From positions 1 to 34,403 of the forward strand of contig CALGVD010000091.1 in assembly GCA_937920275.1 (NCBI GenBank): a stretch of 34,403 bases of DNA. Direction: 5' to 3'. Below the pieces are notes generated by a model. That model had not been told where the DNA came from. It made no database searches and saw only the letters and a list, made by a program, of their open reading frames with translations. The position numbers were made by a program, and so were the translations under genes. Shown piece by piece: positions 1 through 7,269 of the stretch; positions within the stretch are counted from its first letter, which is position 1, and each line of letters opens with the position of its first letter. The stretch is from an uncultured Pseudomonadota bacterium (lineage in GTDB: Bacteria; Pseudomonadota; Gammaproteobacteria; Steroidobacterales; Steroidobacteraceae).

Positions 1-1026
1 CGCCACCTCACCGGCGCATCGCGCCAAGTCGCACGCAGCGTGCAGGTCACCTCGCCGGTGATCGATCGTGAGGCCTATCTCGGTGAGTTGACCGCGCTGG
101 CGGTCGCCGAGGGCGTCAGCCTGATCCTGCCGGTGTCCGAGGAGATCCTGCATGTCTCGCTGCTGCACGGTCGGATGCCGGCAGGCGTGCGTCTTGCGGC
201 GATGCCGCATCCGACTTTGCTCGCGTTGCACGACAAGCTGTCCTTCACCGAGGTCTGTCGCGCCGCTGGTGTTTCGGCGCCCGAGACCTTCGGACTCGAC
301 GATCCCCAGGCGGTCCAGTTGGCCGCCGCAGTGCCCACGGTGGTCAAACCGGTCTTCTCCTGCTCCGGGCGCGGTGTGCGGTTCCTGGCACCGGGGGATG
401 CGCTGCCGCGCTATGACGAGCGCGCGGTGGTGCAACGGCGCTGCGATGGGCGCTTGCTGAGCACCTTCACGCTCGCGCGTGCCGGCGAGCCGCGCATCAC
501 CGTGACCTATCGCGGCGCGGTGATGCAAGGCACGGTGGCGGTGTGCTTCGAGCGCATCGACACGCCGCCAGCGGTACAAGTCTGGGTGTCGACGATGGTG
601 CGGCATACCGGGTTCGACGGTTTCATCTCGTTCGATCTCATCGAGGATGCGGCGGGCGACATCTCCGGGATCGAATGCAATCCGCGCGCCACGAGCGGCC
701 TGCATTTCGTTGAACCCGTGGGCTTGGCGCAGGCCTTGCTCGACCCCTCGTCGGATCTGCCGCTGGCCTACAAGCCCGATCGGTTCATGCAGCAGTTCTA
801 CCCCTGCCTCACGGAGACGCAGCGCACCATGTTCGGGCACGGACCGTTCCGGCAGAACCTGCGGCATCTCATCGCCGCGCGGGATGTCACCTGGTCGTCC
901 CGCGATCCGTGGCCGCTCGTCAGCCAGCCTTGGACCTCGTGGCCGATCATCGAGCAGGCGCTGCGCCGTCGCTGCACCTTCGGTGAAGTGGCGATGCTCG
1001 ATCTGGCTTGGGGAGCAGGTGCTTAG
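1..1026 (+). CDS. ATP-grasp domain protein, 5' end cut off by the window
   Basis: The reading frame is open from base 1, so the true start lies upstream and 341 residues are visible. The middle part looks like an ATP-grasp fold: a lysine and glycine-rich stretch (VVKPVFSCSGRGVRF, near residues 115-130 of the visible part) and the metal-binding ExNPR element (IECNPRATSG). ATP-grasp enzymes of this carbamoyl-phosphate-synthetase-like type ligate a carboxylate to an amine or thiol through an acyl-phosphate, but nothing here identifies the substrate. The stop codon is one base before the crtB ATG, so the two are very probably co-transcribed and perhaps translationally coupled. That association with carotenoid genes is the only functional hint. 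A GTG at 40 could serve as an internal start but would cut into the N-terminal domain. Family assignment is fairly sure; function is unknown. Confidence 0.8.
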   Translation, partial: RHLTGASRQVARSVQVTSPVIDREAYLGELTALAVAEGVSLILPVSEEILHVSLLHGRMPAGVRLAAMPHPTLLALHDKLSFTEVCRAAGVSAPETFGLDDPQAVQLAAAVPTVVKPVFSCSGRGVRFLAPGDALPRYDERAVVQRRCDGRLLSTFTLARAGEPRITVTYRGAVMQGTVAVCFERIDTPPAVQVWVSTMVRHTGFDGFISFDLIEDAAGDISGIECNPRATSGLHFVEPVGLAQALLDPSSDLPLAYKPDRFMQQFYPCLTETQRTMFGHGPFRQNLRHLIAARDVTWSSRDPWPLVSQPWTSWPIIEQALRRRCTFGEVAMLDLAWGAGA

Positions 1027-1027
1027 C

Positions 1028-2104
1028 ATGGCCATCGGGTCCATGCCGCCGGAGGCTCCCGAGCCGCTCGCCACACGCGCAGACCTCGAGGCCTGCCACG
1101 CGGCGATCCGCGTCGGCTCGCGTACCTTCCATGCCGCTTCACGGCTGCTGCCCGAGCGGGTGCGCGGCCCGGCACTGTCTTTGTATGCGTTCTGCCGTGA
1201 GGCGGATGACGCCATCGACCAGAGCGGCGACCCGCGGGCGGCGTTGCGCAGCCTCGAGGACCGGCTGGACCGCGCCTACCGTCGTGAGCCGATCGACAAC
1301 GCCGCCGACCGGGCGCTCGCCGATGTCGTGGCGCGCTTCCACATCCCGCAGGCGGTGCCGGCGGCGTTGCTCGAGGGTTTCGCTTGGGACGCGGAAGGGC
1401 GCGTCTATGAAGACCTCCCGGCGCTGCGCGCCTACGGGATGCGCGTCGCCGGCACCGTGGGGGTGATGATGTCCTTGCTGATGGGTGTGCGCTCACCCGC
1501 TGCGCTCGCCCGTGCCGCCGACCTCGGCGTCGGCATGCAGCTCTCGAACATCGCGCGCGATGTCGGCGAGGATGCGCGCCTCGGACGCATCTACCTGCCG
1601 CGCGAGTGGCTGCGCGAGGCGGGCATCGATGCGGCGGAGTGGTTGGCTGATCCGCAGTTCGAGCCCGATCTCGGGCGCATCGTCAGCCGCCTCGTGGTGG
1701 AGGCGCAGCTGCTCTATGAGCGCGCCGCGGTGGGTGTGTCCGAATTGCCAGCCGAGTGTCGTCCCGCGATCCATGCCGCGCGGCTGATGTACGCCGAGAT
1801 CGGCCGAAAAGTGGCCCGCGCCGGCGGCGATTCGGTGTCCTCCCGAGCAGTGGTCTCGGCGCGCCGCAAACTTTTGCTCTTGGCGCAGGCGATCACCGCG
1901 TCGGTCACCGCGCCGCGCACCGCGGGGTCGTTCGAGGTGCTGCCCGAGGCGCGCTTTCTGCTCGATGCGGTGACCGCCCACGATGCAACCTATGGCGTGC
2001 GCGGCGATGCGCTCGTCGGTGAGAGTCTCCTCGTGAGGGAGTTCTCGCTCGCGTTGTCCGCCTTCGAGCGGCTCGAGCGTGCCGATCGTACGCCAGAGGC
2101 CTAA
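1028..2104 (+). CDS. crtB: Phytoene synthase
   Basis: This 358-residue protein belongs to the squalene/phytoene synthase family, which condenses two geranylgeranyl diphosphates to phytoene, the first committed carotenoid step. The two Asp-rich Mg-diphosphate motifs are present: READDAID around residues 58-64 and RDVGED around 177-182, the latter followed by the family signature GRIYLP. Length is somewhat above the usual 300-345 because of a polar C-terminal tail. The ATG at 1028 lies one base after the ATP-grasp stop, with a purine-rich GGGGAGCAGG just upstream, so it is the likely start. It converges with crtC, leaving 12 bases between the stop codons. Its substrate would come from CrtE encoded 1 kb away. 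A diapophytoene or squalene synthase is possible by family alone, but the carotenoid context favours CrtB. Confidence 0.93.
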   Translation: MAIGSMPPEAPEPLATRADLEACHAAIRVGSRTFHAASRLLPERVRGPALSLYAFCREADDAIDQSGDPRAALRSLEDRLDRAYRREPIDNAADRALADVVARFHIPQAVPAALLEGFAWDAEGRVYEDLPALRAYGMRVAGTVGVMMSLLMGVRSPAALARAADLGVGMQLSNIARDVGEDARLGRIYLPREWLREAGIDAAEWLADPQFEPDLGRIVSRLVVEAQLLYERAAVGVSELPAECRPAIHAARLMYAEIGRKVARAGGDSVSSRAVVSARRKLLLLAQAITASVTAPRTAGSFEVLPEARFLLDAVTAHDATYGVRGDALVGESLLVREFSLALSAFERLERADRTPEA

Positions 2105-2110
2105 CGGCCT
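2097..2110. terminator. Short hairpin between convergent crtB and crtC
   Basis: AGGCC (2097-2101) pairs with GGCCT (2106-2110) across the loop TAAC. The hairpin spans the crtB stop codon and sits in the 12-base gap before crtC ends. It has no T-run on either side, so a bidirectional terminator role is only a guess. Confidence 0.25.
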
Positions 2111-2116
2111 AGTAGC

Positions 2117-3109
2117 CTAGCGGGCGAGCGGGCGTCGCGGCAGCCTGACCGGCAACAGGCATTGCACCCAGCGTGCGGCGAAGCGTTGCAGCGAAACGCT
2201 TTCGTGGAAGCCTTCTACTCGCTCGCCCGCGATGTCTGCGGCGATGCGCGAGCGCGCATAGAACGGCCCATCCTCGAGCGTTGCGAGCACCTGCGGGTGC
2301 GTGTGTGCATCGGCTCGCGTGGCGCGGCGGATCCCCCAAGGCGTGCGCGCCAGATCCTGCGGCGGTGGCGCCTCGATCGGGCGTGCGAAGCCGTCCGCAT
2401 CGATGGCAAGCGCGAGTTGTCGACCCGAGGCCTCTGTGGAGGCTGCCGCTGACCAGACGGTGTCGTAGAAGATCAGCGTCTCCGCGCCGCGGTGGGCGCG
2501 CGACCAGTTCCAGGACAGGAAGTCTTCCTCGAGTGGCGCCTGCCCTTCGTTGCAATCGAGGTACCCGGTGCCTTGCCACTTCAGCGACGGATGTTCCAGT
2601 TCGACGCTGACGCGGCAGTGCGGCGCGATCGGTCGCCAGTGATGGCGTCCCTTTGCATCCAGCGTGTAGGTGACCTCCGCGAACGCGCCGGGACGCAGAC
2701 GCACGACGCCGCGCAAGCGGCGGGGCAGGGGCGAGGTGGTCTCGTCGATGCGCACGACGAGTTCATCGCCCTCCCAGCCCATCGAACTCGGCCCGATGCG
2801 GAGCGCGTCCCGGCTGCGATGCAGGTCGGCGGCGCCGCGTTCGGTCAGCGCCCAGCGATGACCGCCGGCGCCGTAGAGCGCCACATTGAGACCGGAGTGC
2901 TGCAACGGGTCGACCGGCCCTCGCCGACGCGCGGCGGCATACCACGGGGAGAAGACGCAGCCGAGCATGGCGATGATCGTCAGGCCGTGCTGCCCACAGT
3001 CGCTCCAGGCGTCGATGTACCACCAGGCGTAGCCCCGGTCGGCGACCGCAACGGAGAAATCGATGCCGGCTGCCGTTTGACTCGATTTGCGAGGGTGTCT
3101 ATATTCCAT
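2117..3109 (-). CDS. crtC: Carotenoid 1,2-hydratase (hydroxyneurosporene synthase)
   Basis: The 330-residue product matches the CrtC family, which adds water across the terminal C1-C2 double bond of neurosporene or lycopene in the spheroidene/spirilloxanthin pathway. The N-terminal region shows the family pattern GYAWWYIDAWSDCGQHG followed by FSPWYAAARRRG and LNVALYG, and a WQGTGYLDCNEG stretch lies mid-protein. The start at 3109 is fixed: an in-frame TAG lies four codons upstream and no other start codon occurs near the conserved N-terminus. The gene is divergent from crtE. The crtE promoter and a PpsR-type box overlap the first codons of crtC, so both directions may be repressed together. 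Its product is the substrate for CrtF, encoded downstream of crtE; crtD, which normally acts between them, is not in the window. Confidence 0.93.
   Translation of the reverse strand: MEYRHPRKSSQTAAGIDFSVAVADRGYAWWYIDAWSDCGQHGLTIIAMLGCVFSPWYAAARRRGPVDPLQHSGLNVALYGAGGHRWALTERGAADLHRSRDALRIGPSSMGWEGDELVVRIDETTSPLPRRLRGVVRLRPGAFAEVTYTLDAKGRHHWRPIAPHCRVSVELEHPSLKWQGTGYLDCNEGQAPLEEDFLSWNWSRAHRGAETLIFYDTVWSAAASTEASGRQLALAIDADGFARPIEAPPPQDLARTPWGIRRATRADAHTHPQVLATLEDGPFYARSRIAADIAGERVEGFHESVSLQRFAARWVQCLLPVRLPRRPLAR
3077..3105 (+). promoter_or_regulatory. Sigma70-type promoter for crtE
   Basis: TTGACT (3077-3082) and TATATT (3100-3105) are separated by exactly 17 bases and each match the sigma70 consensus at 5 of 6 positions. 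Reading rightward, transcription would start near 3112 and give crtE a leader of about 90 bases. The promoter lies inside the first codons of the opposite gene, crtC. Confidence 0.6.
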
Positions 3110-3113
3110 GACA
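3096..3113. promoter_or_regulatory. PpsR/CrtJ-type operator at crtC/crtE
   Basis: TGTCTATATTCCATGACA is a perfect TGT-N12-ACA match, the known PpsR/CrtJ recognition pattern. It covers the -10 box of the crtE promoter and the ATG of crtC, so binding there would block crtE initiation and sit on the crtC start. A second, looser pair (TGT at 3120, ACA at 3137, spacing 14) lies beside it. ppsR is encoded in the same window. Confidence 0.65.
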
Positions 3114-3200
3114 GCCTAGTGTGACAACCAGACTGGACATCCGCCAGTCGGAGCATCGAAGGGTCGGCGTCGTCACGCCGCTGACAGGCAGGTGGCCATC

Positions 3201-4070
3201 ATGGAAAGCGGTTCGGCGATCGAACAGGCCCTAGAGAACGCGGTCGCGTCCTGCGACACGCTCGGTTGCCCGCCGCGTCTCGCGGCAGCCATCCGTTATG
3301 CCGTCTTCCCGGGCGGCGCGCGGATCCGGCCGCGGCTGTGCCTCGCGATCGCGGCGGGTTGCGGCGAACCGAACTCGCCGCTCGCCGAGGCGACGGCCGC
3401 CTCCATCGAACTGCTGCATTGCGCGTCGTTGGTGCATGACGATCTGCCGTGCTTCGACGATGCCGACACGCGGCGCAACCGCCCCTCGGTGCACAAAGCC
3501 TTCGATGAGCGCATCGCGCTGTTGGTGGGCGATGCGCTGATCGTGCTCGCGTTCCAGAACATCGCCCGCGCTTTTGCCGATGCGCCGCAACGACTGCCGG
3601 GGCTCGTGCTCGCGTTGGCGCGCGCCGCAGGTGCGCCGGGCGGCATCGTCGCCGGCCAGGCGTGGGAGTGCGAGGCGACCGCACCGCTCGAAGAATACCG
3701 TCGCCTCAAGACCGGCGCGCTGTTCGTCGCCGCCACGGTCGGTGGCGCGATGTCCGCCGGCGCCGACCCTGCGCCATGGCTCGTGCTCGGTGACCGTCTC
3801 GGCGAGGCCTACCAGATCGCGGATGACATCCGCGATGCGCTCGGCACCGACGACGAACTCGGCAAGCCCGCGGGACGCGATGCCGACCTCGGTCGGCCGA
3901 CGGCGGTCGGCGAGCTCGGTGTGGCCGGTGCCGTCAAACATTTCGAGCGGCTCATCGCTGAGGCCAATGCGTCGATCCCGCCCTGTCCGGGTGCCGAGTT
4001 CCTGCGGGAGCTGGTCGACCTCGAAGCGCAGCGCCTGCTGCCCGCGCAATTGCTGCAACGCGCGGCGTGA
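3201..4070 (+). CDS. crtE: Geranylgeranyl diphosphate synthase
   Basis: This 289-residue trans-isoprenyl diphosphate synthase extends FPP or IPP/DMAPP to GGPP for carotenoids and for the bacteriochlorophyll tail. The first Asp-rich motif (DDLPCFDDAD, residues 80-89) and the second (DDIRD, 208-212) are intact, as is the GGARIRPRL substrate loop near 38-46. The first Asp-rich motif with two residues inserted (DDxxxxD) is the bacterial type. I prefer the ATG at 3201, because the AGGCAGG element at 3186-3192 sits 8 bases before it; a GTG at 3192 would add three residues but overlaps that ribosome site. It is first in the crtEF-bchCXYZ-puf run and has its own promoter with a PpsR-type box. The family alone cannot tell GGPP from FPP synthase; the position next to crtF decides it. 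Confidence 0.92.
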   Translation: MESGSAIEQALENAVASCDTLGCPPRLAAAIRYAVFPGGARIRPRLCLAIAAGCGEPNSPLAEATAASIELLHCASLVHDDLPCFDDADTRRNRPSVHKAFDERIALLVGDALIVLAFQNIARAFADAPQRLPGLVLALARAAGAPGGIVAGQAWECEATAPLEEYRRLKTGALFVAATVGGAMSAGADPAPWLVLGDRLGEAYQIADDIRDALGTDDELGKPAGRDADLGRPTAVGELGVAGAVKHFERLIAEANASIPPCPGAEFLRELVDLEAQRLLPAQLLQRAA

Positions 4071-4110
4071 TGCCGGATCGTCTGCACCGCCGCGGGATCT
4101 GATCCCTGCC

Positions 4111-5208
4111 ATGTGGCGCGATTGGCGCAACCGGCTGCTGATGAGCCCGCGCTTCCAACGCGCGGCGGCGGCTTTCCCCCTGACCCGTCCGTTGGCACGC
4201 CGCGAGGCGCGTGCGTTGTTCGATGTGGTGGCGGGTTTCGTCTATTCCCAGGTGCTGCTCAGTTGCGTGCGGCTCGGGGTGCTCGAGCGACTGCGCGATG
4301 GCCCTTTGACCGCAGCGCAGTTGCTGCCCGCCGAGACCTTGGCGCCCGCGCCAGCGGCGACCTTGCTGCGGGCCGCCGCTGCGCTCGAGTTGCTCGAGCT
4401 GCGCAGTGCCGACCGCTGGGCCTTGGGCGCGCGCGGTGCAGCCCTGCTCGGCAACCCCGGCGTGCTCGCCATGATCGAGCATCACGCGCTGCTCTACGCC
4501 GACTTGGTGGATCCGTTGGCGATGCTGCGCGCACCGCGTGGCGCCACCGCGCTCGCCCGCTATTGGCCCTATGCGGCCACAGCGGAACCCGGGCAGGTCG
4601 ACTCGGCGGCGACCCGGGCCTACACCCAGCTGATGTCCGCCTCGCAGGGATTGGTGGCCGAGGAGATCCTCGATGCCTACGACGTCCGACGCCATCACCG
4701 GGTCTTGGATGTCGGGGGCGGCGATGGGACCTTCTTGCGCGCCCTCGCGCAGCGCGCGCCGCGGTTGCAACTCGGCTTGTTCGATCTGCCCGGGGTCGCC
4801 GCTCAGGCCGAGGAGCGGTTCGCCGCGGCCGGCCTCGGTGGTCGGGTCACGATCGCGGCGGGGGACTTCGATCGCGATCCGCTGCCGCCCGGCGCCGACC
4901 TGATCACCCTGGTGAGGGTGCTCCATGACCACGATGACGAGCGGGTGGACCGGTTGCTCGCCGCCGCCTACGCCGCGCTGCCTTCGGGCGGGGTGTTGCT
5001 CGTGGCGGAGCCGATGGCCGGGACGCAGGGCGCCGAGCGGATGGGGGACGCCTATTTCGGTCTCTACCTCTGGGCCATGGGCAGCGGTCGCCCACGGACC
5101 GCCCCGGACCTCGCCGAGCGCCTCCAGCGTGCCGGCTTCCGCCGCCCCCGGGAGCGCCGGACCCGGGTGCCGCTGCAGACCCGGGTGCTGGTCGCGCGCC
5201 GGCCTTGA
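4111..5208 (+). CDS. crtF: Hydroxyneurosporene/demethylspheroidene O-methyltransferase
   Basis: The 365-residue product has an N-terminal dimerisation/winged-helix region (about 40-120) and a C-terminal SAM-dependent methyltransferase domain with motif I LDVGGGDGTFLRAL near residues 196-209 and the catalytic-His region LVRVLHDHDDERV near 268-280. This is the plant-type O-methyltransferase fold used by CrtF, which methylates the C1 hydroxyl made by CrtC in spheroidene and spirilloxanthin synthesis. The ATG at 4111 is the only usable start downstream of the crtE stop; the frame is open further upstream but holds only overlap with crtE. It follows crtE by 40 bases and precedes bchC by 90 bases, the classical crtEF-bchC order. 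Presence of crtC and crtF implies methoxylated, hydrated carotenoids. Confidence 0.93.
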   Translation: MWRDWRNRLLMSPRFQRAAAAFPLTRPLARREARALFDVVAGFVYSQVLLSCVRLGVLERLRDGPLTAAQLLPAETLAPAPAATLLRAAAALELLELRSADRWALGARGAALLGNPGVLAMIEHHALLYADLVDPLAMLRAPRGATALARYWPYAATAEPGQVDSAATRAYTQLMSASQGLVAEEILDAYDVRRHHRVLDVGGGDGTFLRALAQRAPRLQLGLFDLPGVAAQAEERFAAAGLGGRVTIAAGDFDRDPLPPGADLITLVRVLHDHDDERVDRLLAAAYAALPSGGVLLVAEPMAGTQGAERMGDAYFGLYLWAMGSGRPRTAPDLAERLQRAGFRRPRERRTRVPLQTRVLVARRP

Positions 5209-5226
5209 CCGGCTCGGCCAGAAAGT

Positions 5227-5244
5227 TGTCACGGCAAGTTGACA
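5227..5244. promoter_or_regulatory. PpsR/CrtJ-type operator upstream of bchC
   Basis: TGTCACGGCAAGTTGACA is a perfect TGT-N12-ACA palindrome. Its right half-site contains the TTGACA that I call as the bchC -35 box. A near-match with one substitution (CGT-N12-ACA, 5253-5270) follows 8 bases later, which fits the pairs of sites often found at PpsR/CrtJ promoters. Confidence 0.75.
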
Positions 5245-5266
5245 CTACGCTTCGTAAGCGTAGACT
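5239..5266 (+). promoter_or_regulatory. bchC promoter
   Basis: TTGACA (5239-5244) and TAGACT (5261-5266, 4 of 6 matches) are 16 bases apart. The start point would be near 5273, giving a leader of about 26 bases before the bchC ATG. The -35 box is part of the PpsR-type box, as at bchF and bchG. Confidence 0.6.
5245..5263. repeat. Perfect 8-base inverted repeat in the bchC promoter spacer
   Basis: CTACGCTT (5245-5252) and AAGCGTAG (5256-5263) form a perfect inverted repeat around CGT. It begins directly after the -35 box and overlaps the first half of the -10 box. It is not part of the TGT-N12-ACA motif, so it could be an operator for a second regulator. Confidence 0.6.
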
Positions 5267-5298
5267 GACAACAGAGGGAGCAGGTCTAGGAGGCCTGT

Positions 5299-6258
5299 AT
5301 GGGTCAGGTGATGAACACACTCGCGGTTGTGCTGGAGGGGCCTGAGCGCTTAGCGCTCGCTCGTCTGTCGCTCTGCGAAGTGGCGCCCGAGGATGTCGTG
5401 GTCGACATCGAGTGGAGCGGCATCAGCACCGGGACCGAGCGTCTTCTTTGGTCCGGCCGCATGCCGCCGTTCCCCGGCATGGGCTACCCCCTCGTCCCCG
5501 GTTACGAATCAGTCGGTCGCATCAGTGCGTTGGGCGCTGCGGTGGCGGGCACACGCCGCCTCGGCGAGCGCGTGTTCGTGCCGGGTGCGCGCTGTTACGG
5601 CGAAGTGCGCGGCTTGTTCGGTGGCGCGGCGTCACGCGTCGTCGTGCCTGCTGCGCGTGTGACGGCGATCGATGAATCTTTGGGCGAATCGGCGGTGCTC
5701 TTGGCGCTTGCGGCGACCGCCCGTCATGCCTTGGCGGCGCCGGGTGCACGGCCGCCCGAACTCATCGTCGGCCACGGCGTACTCGGCCGTCTGCTCGCCC
5801 GGGTCGCGCTCGCCGAAGGCGCTTTTGCGCCGACCGTCTGGGAGCGCGATGCCGCACGGGCCCGCAGCGACGGGCTCTACACCGTGGTCGCTCCGGATGA
5901 CGATCCGCGCCGCGACTACCGCGCCGTGTACGACGTCAGCGGCGATGCCGCGATCCTCGACGGCCTGCTCGATCGCCTTGCGCCGGGCGGTGAGATCACG
6001 CTCGCCGGTTTCTATCCCGGCGCGCTCAGCTTCGATTTCCCGAAGGCCTTCATGCGCGAGGCACGCTTCCGCATCGCCGCCGAATGGAAAGATTCCGACA
6101 TGAAGGCTGTGCTCGCGCATATCGATGCGGGCCGCCTGTCGCTCGATGGCTTGGTGACCCACCGCCAAGACGCCGCCGAGGCTGCGCAGGCATATCGCCG
6201 CGCTTTCGAGGACACCGCTTGCCTGAAGATGATCCTGGATTGGAGACACGCCGCATGA
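5299..6258 (+). CDS. bchC: 3-hydroxyethyl bacteriochlorophyllide a dehydrogenase
   Basis: This 319-residue member of the zinc-type alcohol dehydrogenase/MDR superfamily oxidises the C3 hydroxyethyl group of bacteriochlorophyllide to acetyl, the last ring modification before esterification by BchG. Features include the N-terminal GroES-like part (WSGISTGTERLLWSG, GYPLVPGYESVG) and a shortened nucleotide-binding part with GHGVLGRL near 155-162. The ATG at 5299 has AGGAGG five bases upstream; the ATG at 5311 is too far from it. It is the first gene of the bchCXYZ block, and its stop overlaps the bchX ATG by four bases. The promoter carries a PpsR-type box. Its substrate comes from BchF and BchXYZ, all encoded here. 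Confidence 0.95.
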   Translation: MGQVMNTLAVVLEGPERLALARLSLCEVAPEDVVVDIEWSGISTGTERLLWSGRMPPFPGMGYPLVPGYESVGRISALGAAVAGTRRLGERVFVPGARCYGEVRGLFGGAASRVVVPAARVTAIDESLGESAVLLALAATARHALAAPGARPPELIVGHGVLGRLLARVALAEGAFAPTVWERDAARARSDGLYTVVAPDDDPRRDYRAVYDVSGDAAILDGLLDRLAPGGEITLAGFYPGALSFDFPKAFMREARFRIAAEWKDSDMKAVLAHIDAGRLSLDGLVTHRQDAAEAAQAYRRAFEDTACLKMILDWRHAA

Positions 6259-7268
6259 CTTCCCCCGCAGAGACAGTGTCGATCCCGGTGGAGCGCCTGA
6301 AGCGCAGCACGCGTGCCGAGGCCGCCATCGAGCCGTCGCCGATCGTGCCGTCAGCCGTCACCAAGGAGACGCAGATCATCGCGATCTACGGCAAGGGCGG
6401 CATCGGCAAGAGTTTCACCCTCGCGAACCTCAGCTACATGATGGCCTGCCAAGGCAAGAAGGTCCTGCTCATCGGCTGCGACCCGAAGAGCGACACGACC
6501 TCCCTGCTGTTCGGCGGACGGGCCTGCCCGACGATCATCGAGACCTCTTCGCGCAAGAAGCTCGCCGGCGAGCAGGTCGAGATCGGCGATGTCTGCTTCA
6601 AGCGCGACGGCGTGTTCGCCATGGAACTCGGCGGCCCTGAGGTCGGTCGTGGCTGCGGCGGACGCGGCATCATCCATGGCTTCGAGACCCTCGAGAAGCT
6701 CGGCTTCCACGATTGGGGCTTCGACTATGTGCTGCTCGATTTCCTCGGCGATGTCGTCTGCGGCGGCTTCGGCCTGCCGATCGCCCGCGACATGTGCCAG
6801 AAGGTCATCGTCGTCGGCAGCAACGATCTTCAGTCGCTCTATGTCGCGAACAACGTCTGCTCGGCGGTGGAGTATTTCCGCAAGCTCGGTGGCAATGTCG
6901 GTGTCGCCGGTCTCGTGATCAACAAGGACGACGGCACGGGCGAGGCCCAGGCCTTCGCCGATGCGGCCGGCATCCCGGTGCTCGCCGCGATCCCGGCGCA
7001 CGATGACATCCGTCGCAAGAGCGCCAACTACGAGATCATCGGACGTCCTGAGAGCGAGTGGGGCAGCCTGTTCTCATTGCTGGCGGCGAACGTCGCCGAA
7101 GCGCCGCCGGTCCGGCCGAAGCCGCTGTCGCAGGACGGACTGCTCGGGCTCTTCAAGGGCGAAGCGGTCGGTCGCGGCGTGGTGCTGCAACCGGCGACCT
7201 TCGAGGACATGTGCGGCAGTGCGCAGATCTACAAGCCCTCGCTGGAGGTCGTGTACGACACGGTCTGA
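6255..7268 (+). CDS. bchX: Chlorophyllide a reductase iron protein subunit BchX
   Basis: The 337-residue protein is the NifH-like ATP-dependent electron donor of chlorophyllide a oxidoreductase, which reduces the C7-C8 bond of ring B. The P-loop GKGGIGKS lies at residues 46-53, after a 40-residue extension typical of BchX compared with BchL. The two cysteines that ligate the bridging 4Fe-4S cluster between two subunits are C134 (GRGCGGRG) and C169 (DVVCGGFG). The ATG overlaps the bchC stop as ATGA, and bchY follows after one base, so translation is likely coupled. BchL, the homologous subunit for protochlorophyllide reduction, is excluded by the N-terminal extension and by the bchYZ neighbours. 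Confidence 0.96.
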   Translation: MTSPAETVSIPVERLKRSTRAEAAIEPSPIVPSAVTKETQIIAIYGKGGIGKSFTLANLSYMMACQGKKVLLIGCDPKSDTTSLLFGGRACPTIIETSSRKKLAGEQVEIGDVCFKRDGVFAMELGGPEVGRGCGGRGIIHGFETLEKLGFHDWGFDYVLLDFLGDVVCGGFGLPIARDMCQKVIVVGSNDLQSLYVANNVCSAVEYFRKLGGNVGVAGLVINKDDGTGEAQAFADAAGIPVLAAIPAHDDIRRKSANYEIIGRPESEWGSLFSLLAANVAEAPPVRPKPLSQDGLLGLFKGEAVGRGVVLQPATFEDMCGSAQIYKPSLEVVYDTV

Positions 7269-7269
7269 C

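Noticed and set aside
3120-3139. Second TGT...ACA pair next to the crtE operator.
   Set aside because: The spacing is 14 rather than 12, so I do not call it a separate PpsR site.
3952-5232. Long open frame on the minus strand across crtF.
   Set aside because: It mirrors the crtF codons, lacks any recognisable domain and is rich in Gln/Arg/Gly as expected for an antisense shadow in GC-rich DNA.
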